DNA of 14,569 bases from CAZJJK01 sp964546285. GTDB taxonomy: Bacteria > Spirochaetota > Spirochaetia > Treponematales > Breznakiellaceae. Position numbers and translations under genes: made by a program. Below the pieces are notes generated by a model, which was not told the origin of the DNA, made no database searches, and was given only the letters and a program-made list of their open reading frames with translations. Where the stretch lies: NCBI GenBank assembly GCA_964546285.1, contig CAZJJK010000087.1, positions 1 to 14,569 on the forward strand, written 5' to 3'. Shown in pieces: positions 1-6,710 of the stretch. The stretch's first letter is position 1; each line of letters begins with the position of its first letter.

Positions 1-29
1 AACGCTCTAGCCAACTGAGCTACACCCCC
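1..29 (-). tRNA. tRNA gene, 5' part only (isotype not determinable)
   Basis: Read on the minus strand from position 29, the sequence gives a 5' acceptor strand GGGGGTG, the TA linker, and a D-arm GCTC-AGTTGGCTA-GAGC, followed by the start of the anticodon stem. This is the canonical 5' end of a class I tRNA. The anticodon, T-arm and 3' acceptor strand lie beyond the window edge, so the amino acid cannot be read. A GGGGGTG acceptor is compatible with Ile or Ala, among others. A near-consensus promoter lies directly upstream at 43-71 on the same strand, so the gene is probably expressed as the first or only tRNA of its unit. Confidence 0.9.
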
Positions 30-42
30 AGAAGGTGCTAGG

Positions 43-71
43 AATATAACGGAAAGAGTTGGGCCTGTCAA
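43..71 (-). promoter_or_regulatory. Sigma-70-type promoter of the tRNA gene
   Basis: On the minus strand a perfect -35 box TTGACA (71-66) is followed by a 17-nt spacer and a -10 box TATATT (48-43, 5 of 6 matches to TATAAT). Transcription would start around 36, a few bases before the mature tRNA 5' end at 29, which fits a short leader removed by RNase P. This is the best promoter match in the window. Confidence 0.8.
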
Positions 72-143
72 GCAAAGTGAGGAGATCTCAAATCTTGAGG
101 AAAACCGCTTCCCTTCCAGTCTTTTCTGGATTACTATTAGATC

Positions 144-494
144 ATGAGTATAGAGCGTAGGTCGTCACCGCGATTCACACTTAAGCAGTTTATCGATTTA
201 TCTTCGGATGGTGAGGATTTTATCCAAGCCAAGGGTATGAATTTGTCAGCTGGCGGTTTATCCATAGAAACAAGCAGTCCGCTAGACCCAATGGCGCCTA
301 TTTTCGTTATGCTTGGTGTTCCAGAAGCGAATGGCGAACGCATTCTCAAGGTGGAAGGCTATGTCGCCCATTCGCACATGGATGGCGGTAAATGCGTAGC
401 TGGTATTTGTTTCACCGATATAGCGCCAGATGACAAAGAGGCTATAGACGCCTACATCCAAAGCTTAGCCCGGAACGATCAAAAACCAAATTAA
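144..494 (+). CDS. PilZ-domain protein (putative cyclic-di-GMP receptor)
   Basis: This is a single-domain PilZ protein of 116 residues, close to the minimal size of the family. Both signature elements are present: RxxxR near the N-terminus (R6 to R10, within RRSSPRF) and the NxSxxG-type motif NLSAGG at 33-38. In characterised PilZ proteins these residues bind cyclic di-GMP and the domain then alters motility, exopolysaccharide or other surface functions through a partner. No output domain is present, so it would act as a small soluble adaptor. The start is fixed by an in-frame TAG at 138 and by the need to keep R6 and R10; the next in-frame ATG (residue 32) would lose them. No Shine-Dalgarno sequence precedes the ATG. 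The gene is followed after 11 nt by an exported protein, probably in one transcript. The target process is unknown. Confidence 0.88.
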   Translation: MSIERRSSPRFTLKQFIDLSSDGEDFIQAKGMNLSAGGLSIETSSPLDPMAPIFVMLGVPEANGERILKVEGYVAHSHMDGGKCVAGICFTDIAPDDKEAIDAYIQSLARNDQKPN

Positions 495-505
495 GCGGTT
501 ATTTC

Positions 506-1312
506 ATGAAGGTTTTAACTCTTTTTCTCATATCCGTTTTCGGTATTTTTGTTTCATCAGCGTCGCGGGCAGATGATATTAACGCTCTTGTTGGTGAGAC
601 GTGCGCTAAATTATTATTAACTGAAGGGAGCATTACCCAAGTTAGTTTCCGCAAGACGGAATTTTCCCTGCTTCCAAAGGGGACAGGGGATCTAAAAAAC
701 CAAGTCCTGGAAGTAAAACCGTCTTTCTTAGTTGAAAGCGCCTTTCTCTACCGGAAACCTGCTTTTCAAAAAGCTGAAAACAAAGAAGTTGACGATAAGG
801 CCTGGACAGAAGCTCAGCATTTAGCTCTTTTCAACGCTCTTTGTTCGCTCAGCAGTTTAGAAGGCATAGAGTACTTTTCCGCGTCCCGTCAACGAATGCG
901 GGTTTTTTATGAGTATTCATATGCCGTTCCTGACGCGAAAAGCGATACCGCTATTCCAGATCCAGTTTTTTCGGAACTACCCGAGTCCACGGAAATACAC
1001 GCGATACAGAAAGATCTTAGCTTTGGGAAAAATCGTTATATCTATCGTTTTACATCAGAGGCCTCTTCCATACGTTTTGTTCAGAAAAATATAAACACCA
1101 TGTTTTATGGAATATTTCCGCTTATTGGAGCCGAAAAACTGAGGACCGCCGTATATATCGCGGACGCGGGCGAATATTTATTACTATACGCGGTTTCTGG
1201 CGGCGACACCTTACTGCTACCTGGTTTGGATGGAAAAATTCGGGATTCTTTCAGCAACCGGGCCGCGGCTATCTATAAGTGGTTCGCGGCGAAAGCAGAC
1301 GCTATTTTTTAA
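506..1312 (+). CDS. Exported protein of unknown function
   Basis: The 268-residue product begins with a typical Sec signal peptide: MK, a hydrophobic core at about 3-18, and an S-R-A/D-D cleavage context after residue 22. There is no lipobox, so it should be released into the periplasm or outside. The mature part has two cysteines (C33 and C113) that could form a disulfide, and no transmembrane segment. A central stretch around 115-140, with LEGIEYFSASR followed by RMRVFYEYSY, is rich in aromatics and arginine and reminds me of secreted proteins of unknown function in treponemes; I cannot confirm this without a search. It starts 11 nt after the PilZ stop codon, so the two genes are probably co-transcribed, but whether they share a function is unknown. 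The Shine-Dalgarno sequence is weak. No strong terminator follows it. Confidence 0.75.
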   Translation: MKVLTLFLISVFGIFVSSASRADDINALVGETCAKLLLTEGSITQVSFRKTEFSLLPKGTGDLKNQVLEVKPSFLVESAFLYRKPAFQKAENKEVDDKAWTEAQHLALFNALCSLSSLEGIEYFSASRQRMRVFYEYSYAVPDAKSDTAIPDPVFSELPESTEIHAIQKDLSFGKNRYIYRFTSEASSIRFVQKNINTMFYGIFPLIGAEKLRTAVYIADAGEYLLLYAVSGGDTLLLPGLDGKIRDSFSNRAAAIYKWFAAKADAIF

Positions 1313-1361
1313 AGGGTTTGTTGTTCCCTCTTATATCCCCGACTATTAAGACGATTTTTTA

Positions 1362-1469
1362 AGCCTCTTGAGGTTCTTGCAAAAGTTGAAGACTTTTTAA
1401 AGCGCCTCTCTTATTTTGAAATCAAACAGCGATGATAAGCGCTCGCAAGTGGCACAAACGAAAGAGGCT
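1362..1469. repeat. Inverted repeat bracketing repeat copy 1
   Basis: AGCCTCTT at 1362-1369 is the exact reverse complement of AAGAGGCT at 1462-1469, and the match continues imperfectly outwards into T-rich and A-rich flanks. The roughly 108-bp segment between the arms holds the 19-bp dispersed repeat and no ORF. This is compatible with a small non-coding element with terminal inverted repeats, but eight-base arms can occur by chance. Confidence 0.3.
1368..1386 (+). repeat. 19-bp dispersed repeat, copy 1
   Basis: The 19-mer TTGAGGTTCTTGCAAAAGT is identical to positions 14515-14533, where it forms the left arm of a hairpin. Here the right side is degenerate: AAAAGT (1381-1386) can pair with ACTTTT a few bases on, and GAGG with CCTC further on, but the long stem is not preserved. 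The copy lies in the gap between the convergent exported-protein gene and the hydrogenase operon. It looks like a small dispersed or mobile-element-derived repeat; no transposase is present. Confidence 0.6.
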
Positions 1470-1491
1470 AAATTTCAATGGCCATAAAGAT

Positions 1492-1523
1492 AAAAAAACC
1501 GCCCCGGCATAAATCCAGGGCGG
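1492..1523 (-). terminator. Rho-independent terminator of the hydrogenase operon
   Basis: On the minus strand, 21 nt past the hndD stop codon, a 9-bp GC-rich stem with one mismatch (arms 1515-1523 and 1499-1507, CCGCCCTGG with CCGGGGCGG) and a 7-nt loop is followed immediately by seven T residues (1498-1492). This is a textbook intrinsic terminator and marks the 3' end of the hnd transcript. Confidence 0.9.
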
Positions 1524-1543
1524 AATACTTAGTTGTACGTTTA

Positions 1544-3289
1544 TTATTTCATGTATAAAGGCCGCGGTATATATTGCGTATGCAAAAGCTTATGGGCAAT
1601 ATGACTATTTGGCTCACCAAGGAATTCTGCGTATACCTGCTGGATATATGGATTCTGGTGTGAGCAACGGTAACTAGATTTAACATCGTCATTATAGATG
1701 CCCGCTATGCGTTTTTCCCTCACTTCATCAGTACAACCATAGGGTTGTCCGCCACCGCCTATACAACCGCCCCGACAGGCCATTACCTCAATAAAGTGGA
1801 AGGGGAGTTCTTTACCATCTCGTTTGGCCGCGCGAATTTGGTCCAGAACCGCCGCGATATTGCCCATCTGATGAGCGACAGCGATACGGATTTTAGTGCC
1901 GTCCATTTCCACTTCCGCCGATTTTACGCCTTCAAGCCCACGAACCGGCATAAAGTTTACGTCATCCAATTCCTTTTTAGTGACAAGGTTGTACGCGGTT
2001 CTGACTGCCGCTTCCATAACGCCGCCTGATGCGCCAAAAATAGTGCCGGCACCGCTATAAGGCCCCATCGGACTATCTGGTTCTTCTTCAGGCAAATCCA
2101 ACAGATCAATTCCCGCTTGCTTAATCATCCGAGCCAATTCACGCGTGGTTATGGACACATCGACATCCTGGTAACCGGATGATGCCATATCTTCGTTACG
2201 ACAAATTTCCCACTTCTTGGCGGTACAAGGCATTACTGAAACTGAAAAGATTTTCGCGGGATCGATATCAGCTTTTTTCGCCCAATAGGTTTTGATCATG
2301 GCACCCATCATCTGCTGAGGGCTTTTTGCGGTGGAAAAGCAGGGAATCATATCAGGATAATATTTTTCCATGTAATCTACCCAGGCTGGGCAGCAAGATG
2401 TTATAAGCGGAAGCTCGCCCTTCCCTTGGGAAAGCCGTTTCACTAGCTCGGTGCCCTCTTCCATAATGGTAAGATCGGCGGCGAAATTCGTATCAAATAC
2501 TGTTTTAAAACCAAGTCTGCGTAAGGCTGAATAAATCTTTTTGGTTATTACCTTTCCAGGTTCCAGACCGAATTCCTCGCCTAGCGCGACGCGGACGGCC
2601 GGAGCGATCTGAACCACGGAATGGAAGTCAGCCTTGTTCAAGCCTTCCCACACCTTAGCCGTGTCGTCGCGCTCATAAATAGCGCCAACTGGGCAATGGG
2701 CGGCACACTGTCCGCATCTAATACAGGGGCTATCCCCCAAGGAAAGATCAGCCGCGGGAGCGATACGCCCATTTTCACCACGGCCAAGGAATTCTATAGC
2801 CCAGACATTTTGCATTTCCTGGCAGACCTTAACGCAACGTCCGCAACGAACACATTTTTCCGGATTTAAGACTATACCTGGATTGGAACTGTCTATCGGT
2901 AAATCACGAAGATACCGCTGGTAAGGCATCTCGCGAATACCGAACTCGGCGGCTAGGGTCTGAAGTTCACAACTTCCATTGCGCGGACACTGGAGACAGT
3001 CGTTGGGATGATTAGACAAAATCAATTCTATAACCGTTCGTCTAACCGCGACAATATCGGGATCATGGGTAATAACACTCATGCCCTCAGCCGCTGGGGT
3101 GCAACAAGCACGGACCATCTTAGCGCTGCCTTCCAGCTTTACCACGCATATTCCGCAAGCCGCCCAAGGAACAAGATCGGGATTATAGCAAAGGGTTGGA
3201 ATCTTAACCTTAACCTTTTCCGCCGCTTTGAGGATTGTCGAGCCGTCCTCAACCGAAACGTGGATACCGTTTATTTTCAGGTTGACCAT
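1544..3289 (-). CDS. hndD: [FeFe] hydrogenase catalytic subunit, HndD/HydA type (M3)
   Basis: Catalytic subunit that reversibly reduces protons to H2 at the H-cluster. All elements of an M3-type enzyme are visible over 581 residues. An N-terminal [2Fe-2S] domain has C34, C45, C48 and C62. A His-Cys3 [4Fe-4S] site has H94, C98, C101 and C107. Two [4Fe-4S] ferredoxin motifs follow (C146/149/152/156 and C189/192/195/199). The H-cluster domain has L1 TSCCPAW at 297-303 (C300 ligand, C299 the presumed proton-transfer cysteine), L2 MPCTAKKWE at 353-361 (C355) and L3 EVMACRGGC at 501-509 (C505, C509). A short C-terminal small-subunit-like region ends the protein. Numbering is almost the same as the clostridial CpI enzyme. 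It is the last gene of hndA-HATPase-hndB-hndC-hndD, 12 nt after hndC, with a strong AAGGAG site overlapping the hndC stop codon. The HydEFG maturases are not in the window. Confidence 0.97.
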   Translation of the reverse strand: MVNLKINGIHVSVEDGSTILKAAEKVKVKIPTLCYNPDLVPWAACGICVVKLEGSAKMVRACCTPAAEGMSVITHDPDIVAVRRTVIELILSNHPNDCLQCPRNGSCELQTLAAEFGIREMPYQRYLRDLPIDSSNPGIVLNPEKCVRCGRCVKVCQEMQNVWAIEFLGRGENGRIAPAADLSLGDSPCIRCGQCAAHCPVGAIYERDDTAKVWEGLNKADFHSVVQIAPAVRVALGEEFGLEPGKVITKKIYSALRRLGFKTVFDTNFAADLTIMEEGTELVKRLSQGKGELPLITSCCPAWVDYMEKYYPDMIPCFSTAKSPQQMMGAMIKTYWAKKADIDPAKIFSVSVMPCTAKKWEICRNEDMASSGYQDVDVSITTRELARMIKQAGIDLLDLPEEEPDSPMGPYSGAGTIFGASGGVMEAAVRTAYNLVTKKELDDVNFMPVRGLEGVKSAEVEMDGTKIRIAVAHQMGNIAAVLDQIRAAKRDGKELPFHFIEVMACRGGCIGGGGQPYGCTDEVREKRIAGIYNDDVKSSYRCSHQNPYIQQVYAEFLGEPNSHIAHKLLHTQYIPRPLYMK

Positions 3290-3301
3290 GATGTAAACTC
3301 C

Positions 3302-5089
3302 TTATTTCTTCAGGACGGCGCCAAATTTACAAACATTGAAACACTCGCCGCATTTAATGCATTTATCCTGATCTATAACATGCGCTTGTTTACGTTCGCC
3401 GGCGATACAAGGAACCGGACATCTGCGGGCGCATAGACCGCAACCGATACATTTATCTGGGTCTATTTCATATCTCACCAAAGACTTACACTTACCAGCC
3501 CGACATTTTCTATCAACTATATGCTCAAGGTACTCATCCCGGAAATTGCGTATAGTGGAGGCGGTTGGATTTGCGGCGGAACCACCCAGCATACAAAGAG
3601 ACGCCTTTGTCATAGCGGTTCCAATACGCTGGAGCTTATCCAAGTCTTCCATTTCCCCATTGCCCTTTGAAATCTTATCCAGAATCGCGTGCATCTGATG
3701 CGTTCCGATGCGGCAGGGTGAGCATTTGCCGCAAGACTCATCAACGCAGAACTCCATATAAAAACGACAAACATCCACTACGCAATCGTCTTCATCCATA
3801 ACGATTAGGCCACCAGACCCCATCATGGAGCCCAGTTTCGCTAGGTTTTCATAATCAATAGGCGTATCCAAGGCCGATTCCGGTAAAATTCCACCTGATG
3901 GACCGCCAGTTTGCGCTCCTTTAAACTTCTTACCGTCTTTAATGCCGCCGCCTATATCAAATATAATTTCTCTCAGGGTAGTTCCCATTGGCACTTCTAC
4001 CAGACCGGAATTGTTAACCTTCCCTGTTAACGCGAACACCTTTGTGCCCTTGGAAGTTTCTGTGCCGATAGAAGAGAACCACTTGGCCCCTTTATTAAGA
4101 ATTACCGGTATATTAGCGAAGGTTTCAACGTTATTAATAACGGTGGGCTTTCCCCACAGGCCTTCAATAGCGGGGAAAGGCGGTTTAGGAACAGGCATGC
4201 CGCGTTTCCCTTCCAATGACTGTAAGAGGGCCGTTTCCTCGCCGCAAACAAAAGCGCCAGCGCCCAAACGTACCTCAATATCAAAATCAAAGTCTGAGCC
4301 AAGAATATTCTCGCCCAAAAGGCCATATTCCTTAGCCTGCTTAATAGCGATATGAAGGCGCTCTATCGCCAAGGGATATTCAGCGCGAATATAGATATAA
4401 CCCTGCTTAGCGCCGATAACGCGGCCGCAGATAGTCATAGCTTCAACAATAGAATGGGGATCACCCTCAATGGTGGATCGATCCATATAAGCCCCTGGAT
4501 CCCCCTCATCGGCGTTACAAACGACATACTTGGTGTCATTGTTTTGCTTACGGGTTAGGTCCCATTTAAGCCAAGTGGGGAAGCCAGCGCCGCCCCGGCC
4601 GCGTAAACCGGAAGCTTTCAATTCCGCTAACACTTCTTCTGGCTTCATTTCAAACAGGGCTTTCTCAAGGGCGGCGTATCCGTCACGAGCGATATATTCA
4701 TCGATACTTTCAGGATTAATAACGCCACAGTTACGCAAAACGACGCGAAGCTGCTTCTGATAAAACTCAATATCCTCAACTGCAAGCGTCTTCTTTGCCT
4801 GATCATTATGATATAAGAGACGTTTCACCTCGCGACCCTTAACAATGTGTTCCGCGATAAGCTCGGCGGCGTCAGAGGGCTTTACTTCAACATAAAAAGA
4901 TTCTTCCGGTAAAACCTTGACTATAGGGCCTTTTTCACAGAAGCCAAAACAGCCGGTTTTTACGATTTGCACTTGATCCTTAACGCCCTGTTTCTCCGCT
5001 TCATCTATAAGGTTTTTATAGATGTCATTCGCGTGGCTAGAAACACAGCCGGTACCGCCGCAGACCAAGATGTAGTGGTTGATTGCCAT
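3302..5089 (-). CDS. hndC: NAD(P)H-oxidising flavoprotein subunit of the hydrogenase (NuoF-like)
   Basis: Flavin subunit that exchanges electrons between NAD(P)H and the iron-sulfur chain of the hydrogenase. Domains over 595 residues: an N-terminal thioredoxin-like [2Fe-2S] ferredoxin (C10, C15, C47, C51); a NuoF core with the glycine-rich nucleotide/FMN motif GRGGAGFPTW at 164-173, NADEGDPGA at 192-200 and CGEETALLQSLEG at 282-294; a SLBB-like region; the NuoF [4Fe-4S] site (C453, C456, C459, C499); and a C-terminal pair of [4Fe-4S] motifs (C547/550/553/557 and C577/580/583/587). The added N- and C-terminal ferredoxin domains are typical of HndC/HydB subunits of NADP-reducing or electron-bifurcating hydrogenases rather than of complex I. 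The start is supported by TAAGGAGT six nt upstream, which contains the hndB stop codon. Whether NAD or NADP is used cannot be read from the sequence by eye. Confidence 0.96.
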   Translation of the reverse strand: MAINHYILVCGGTGCVSSHANDIYKNLIDEAEKQGVKDQVQIVKTGCFGFCEKGPIVKVLPEESFYVEVKPSDAAELIAEHIVKGREVKRLLYHNDQAKKTLAVEDIEFYQKQLRVVLRNCGVINPESIDEYIARDGYAALEKALFEMKPEEVLAELKASGLRGRGGAGFPTWLKWDLTRKQNNDTKYVVCNADEGDPGAYMDRSTIEGDPHSIVEAMTICGRVIGAKQGYIYIRAEYPLAIERLHIAIKQAKEYGLLGENILGSDFDFDIEVRLGAGAFVCGEETALLQSLEGKRGMPVPKPPFPAIEGLWGKPTVINNVETFANIPVILNKGAKWFSSIGTETSKGTKVFALTGKVNNSGLVEVPMGTTLREIIFDIGGGIKDGKKFKGAQTGGPSGGILPESALDTPIDYENLAKLGSMMGSGGLIVMDEDDCVVDVCRFYMEFCVDESCGKCSPCRIGTHQMHAILDKISKGNGEMEDLDKLQRIGTAMTKASLCMLGGSAANPTASTIRNFRDEYLEHIVDRKCRAGKCKSLVRYEIDPDKCIGCGLCARRCPVPCIAGERKQAHVIDQDKCIKCGECFNVCKFGAVLKK

Positions 5090-5099
5090 GGGGTACTCC

Positions 5100-5498
5100 T
5101 TATTTTCCGTCGATCAGGTCCGGCGCCGGCCTATCGATAATTAAGTTATCCAATAAACGTCGCCCCGCTAAATGGGTTTCAACGATATCCTTAACGACAG
5201 CTGCACTGACCTTTCCGTATATGACGGTCGGCATGCCGGGAACTACAACTTCCACCGTCGGTTCGGAGTGACAGAGCCCCATACAACCGGTCTGCCGTAC
5301 TAAAACACCATCAGCCAACTTCTTTTCATCCAATATTCTAATAAATTCATCCAGGGTATTTTTTGCCCCGGCCGCGATACCGCAAGTACCCATACCGACT
5401 ATAATTTGTGTCGTTTTACCCTCGGTTTCGCGCTTCCGCAGATCACCTTTTTTGGCGTCCCGTAACTTACGGAGCTCCTCCAGCGTCATTTTCGCCAT
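5100..5498 (-). CDS. hndB: Thioredoxin-like ferredoxin subunit of the hydrogenase
   Basis: Small 132-residue subunit matching HndB in size, position and motif: a charged helical N-terminus (about 1-28), then GTCGIAAGA at 37-45 and TGCMGLCHSEP at 70-80 in a thioredoxin-like ferredoxin fold. It is expected to relay electrons or join subunits within the Hnd complex. Only three cysteines are present (C39, C72, C76). Compared with the N-terminal ferredoxin domain of the neighbouring HndC (C10, C15, C47, C51), the first ligand position is glycine and the second cysteine is shifted by one residue, so a normal four-cysteine [2Fe-2S] site cannot be assumed. The ATG has a strong AAGGAG seven nt upstream. 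It lies 41 nt after the HATPase gene, with a small hairpin in the gap, and 10 nt before hndC. Confidence 0.92.
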   Translation of the reverse strand: MAKMTLEELRKLRDAKKGDLRKRETEGKTTQIIVGMGTCGIAAGAKNTLDEFIRILDEKKLADGVLVRQTGCMGLCHSEPTVEVVVPGMPTVIYGKVSAAVVKDIVETHLAGRRLLDNLIIDRPAPDLIDGK

Positions 5499-5522
5499 CG
5501 CCTTTCTCCTTACTCATCATTA

Positions 5523-5537
5523 GCGCCGCTTAGGCGC
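5523..5537 (-). other. Small GC hairpin between the HATPase gene and hndB
   Basis: In the 41-nt gap, GCGCC and GGCGC form a 5-bp stem around a 5-nt loop. There is no T-run after it, so it is not a terminator. It could mark an mRNA processing point or modulate the ratio of the upstream pair to hndBCD. This is inference only. Confidence 0.35.
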
Positions 5538-5539
5538 CG

Positions 5540-6088
5540 TTAATCATCCAATTCCTGTGACCTAAGGTACTCTGTCAATAAAACCAACGAAGAAACTTCA
5601 TCAAAACCGCCCAAAATATCCGTTAATTCGGACTTTATAAGGACATACCGATTCATTCCGCCCTTTTTCTCACGGGTTCGAACAATTTTTACTTCAGCCG
5701 GGCCAGGGTAGGTCAGGATGTCACGAAACAATACTGGCAAAGCTCCAAGCGGCGGCAGGTCCACTGAATTCAGCGGAAAAACGGCTTCTACCTTGGTGCC
5801 TAAGCCCGGCTTTGACTCTAAAGACCAGCGCCCTCCACATTGTTCGGCGGTTTGAATCAGAAAAGGTAAGCCTAAACCTATTCGCCGACCGGGGTGCTTA
5901 ACGCCATCGGTATAAAAAGGGTCTAGAGCTAAAGACCGAGTCTTTTCGTCCATTCCTTTTCCATTGTCACTTATCTGAAAACGAAATTCCTCATCCGTTT
6001 CAGCGAATTCCGCTTCCACCAAACTCGCCCCGGCTTCGGCGGCGTTCTGTGCTAGATCAGCCGCCAGATCGCAGAGCGTATAATGCAC
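5540..6088 (-). CDS. Histidine-kinase-type ATPase (HATPase_c) encoded inside the hnd operon
   Basis: A 182-residue GHKL-type ATPase. The Bergerat-fold motifs are intact: N-box with N15 in DLAQNAAEA, G1 box DNGKGMD at 41-47, an ATP-lid segment at about 56-70, G2 GLGLPF at 71-76, and GLGTKVEAVFP at 95-105. There is no HisKA/dimerisation domain, no phosphoacceptor histidine and no sensor or membrane segment. A C-terminal region of about 75 residues (108-182) matches nothing I recognise. It resembles stand-alone anti-sigma-type kinases or a sensor-kinase catalytic domain. HATPase genes are known next to HydABC/Hnd genes in anaerobes, but their role is unclear. The GTG start lies 2 nt after the hndA stop codon and has no clear Shine-Dalgarno site, suggesting translational coupling to hndA. 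A later start would cut into the N-box. Likely role: regulation or assembly of the hydrogenase (inference). Confidence 0.85.
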   Translation of the reverse strand: MHYTLCDLAADLAQNAAEAGASLVEAEFAETDEEFRFQISDNGKGMDEKTRSLALDPFYTDGVKHPGRRIGLGLPFLIQTAEQCGGRWSLESKPGLGTKVEAVFPLNSVDLPPLGALPVLFRDILTYPGPAEVKIVRTREKKGGMNRYVLIKSELTDILGGFDEVSSLVLLTEYLRSQELDD

Positions 6089-6090
6089 GC

Positions 6091-6603
6091 TTATAGGGAT
6101 CGATACTTAGCTATGATATCCGGGAGCTGATCTTTGGTAACCTTTCCATAGACATCATCGCCGATAGTGATAACTGGAGCGAGACCACAACAGCCTACGC
6201 AACGAACAGGATCAATGGAGAAGAGCCCATCCTCTGTCACCTCTCCTTCCTCTAGACTCAAAATAGATCTAGCTTCCTCAATCAAGTCTTGGCCGCCCTT
6301 TAGGTAGCACGCGGTCCCAAGGCAAACTGAGATCTTATATTTTCCCGGTTTTGTCGTTTTAAAAAAGTGATAAAAAGTGACGACGCCATAGATGCGCGCT
6401 AAGGGTATATCTGACATCTTTGATAATTTTTCCGCCGCTTTACGCGGGATATAACCAAAATACCCTTGTATCTTATGCAGCATCATTATTAAGCTACCCG
6501 GCTTCGTTTTCCACTCATCGATAAATTCGATTAAGTCATTTGGGAATTCTATATCCCCAGCGGTGTCAGCCTCTTTTAAGCCCACCGCGCGTTCTTCAGT
6601 CAT
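6091..6603 (-). CDS. hndA: NuoE-like [2Fe-2S] subunit of the hydrogenase
   Basis: A 170-residue homologue of the 24-kDa NuoE subunit of complex I, serving as the HndA subunit that carries electrons between the flavin of HndC and the rest of the complex. An N-terminal helical region contains the family pattern GYIPRKAAEKLSK and ARIYGVVTFYHFF. The [2Fe-2S] ligands are C94 and C99 (CLGTAC) and C135 and C139 (CVGCC). I place the start at the ATG at 6603 because GGGGG lies 5 nt upstream. A TTG four codons earlier (6615) is open but would place that G-run inside the coding sequence. It is the first gene of the hnd transcript, with a promoter candidate at 6654-6682. The stop codon is 2 nt before the GTG of the HATPase gene. 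Confidence 0.95.
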   Translation of the reverse strand: MTEERAVGLKEADTAGDIEFPNDLIEFIDEWKTKPGSLIMMLHKIQGYFGYIPRKAAEKLSKMSDIPLARIYGVVTFYHFFKTTKPGKYKISVCLGTACYLKGGQDLIEEARSILSLEEGEVTEDGLFSIDPVRCVGCCGLAPVITIGDDVYGKVTKDQLPDIIAKYRSL

Positions 6604-6653
6604 GAATACCCCCAAAAATATAGATAAAAAACTATTGTAACTGGTATGGAGGT

Positions 6654-6682
6654 ATTCTATCGATTACACATAACTTACGCAA
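6654..6682 (-). promoter_or_regulatory. Candidate promoter of the hnd operon
   Basis: On the minus strand TTGCGT (6682-6677, 3 of 6 matches, including the conserved TTG) is separated by exactly 17 nt from TAGAAT (6659-6654, 5 of 6 matches). Transcription would start near 6647, giving a leader of about 45 nt before the hndA ATG at 6603. The site lies between the lipoprotein stop codon and hndA, so the hydrogenase genes probably have their own promoter. Confidence 0.55.
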
Positions 6683-6686
6683 GCCA

Positions 6687-6710
6687 GGAGTAAGCCGACA
6701 AGCTTATTCC
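6687..6710 (-). other. Inverted repeat at the end of the lipoprotein gene
   Basis: GGAGTAAGC (6687-6695) and GCTTATTCC (6702-6710) are complementary over 9 bp with one imperfect pair and a 6-nt loop. The dyad includes the lipoprotein stop codon and sits just upstream of the hnd promoter. There is no T-run after it on the minus strand, so it may be a weak terminator, an operator, or chance. Confidence 0.3.

Noticed and set aside
1313..1360. Terminator for the exported-protein gene (AGGG/CCCT pairing after the stop)
   Set aside because: The stem is only about four pairs and has no clear T-run directly after it.
3008..3436. Open frame of 142 codons on the plus strand across the hndC/hndD junction
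   Set aside because: It runs antisense to conserved cysteine motifs of both genes and has no promoter or ribosome site.
6604..6615. TTG start of hndA at 6615
   Set aside because: It would put the GGGGG ribosome site inside the coding sequence; the ATG at 6603 follows that site at 5 nt.
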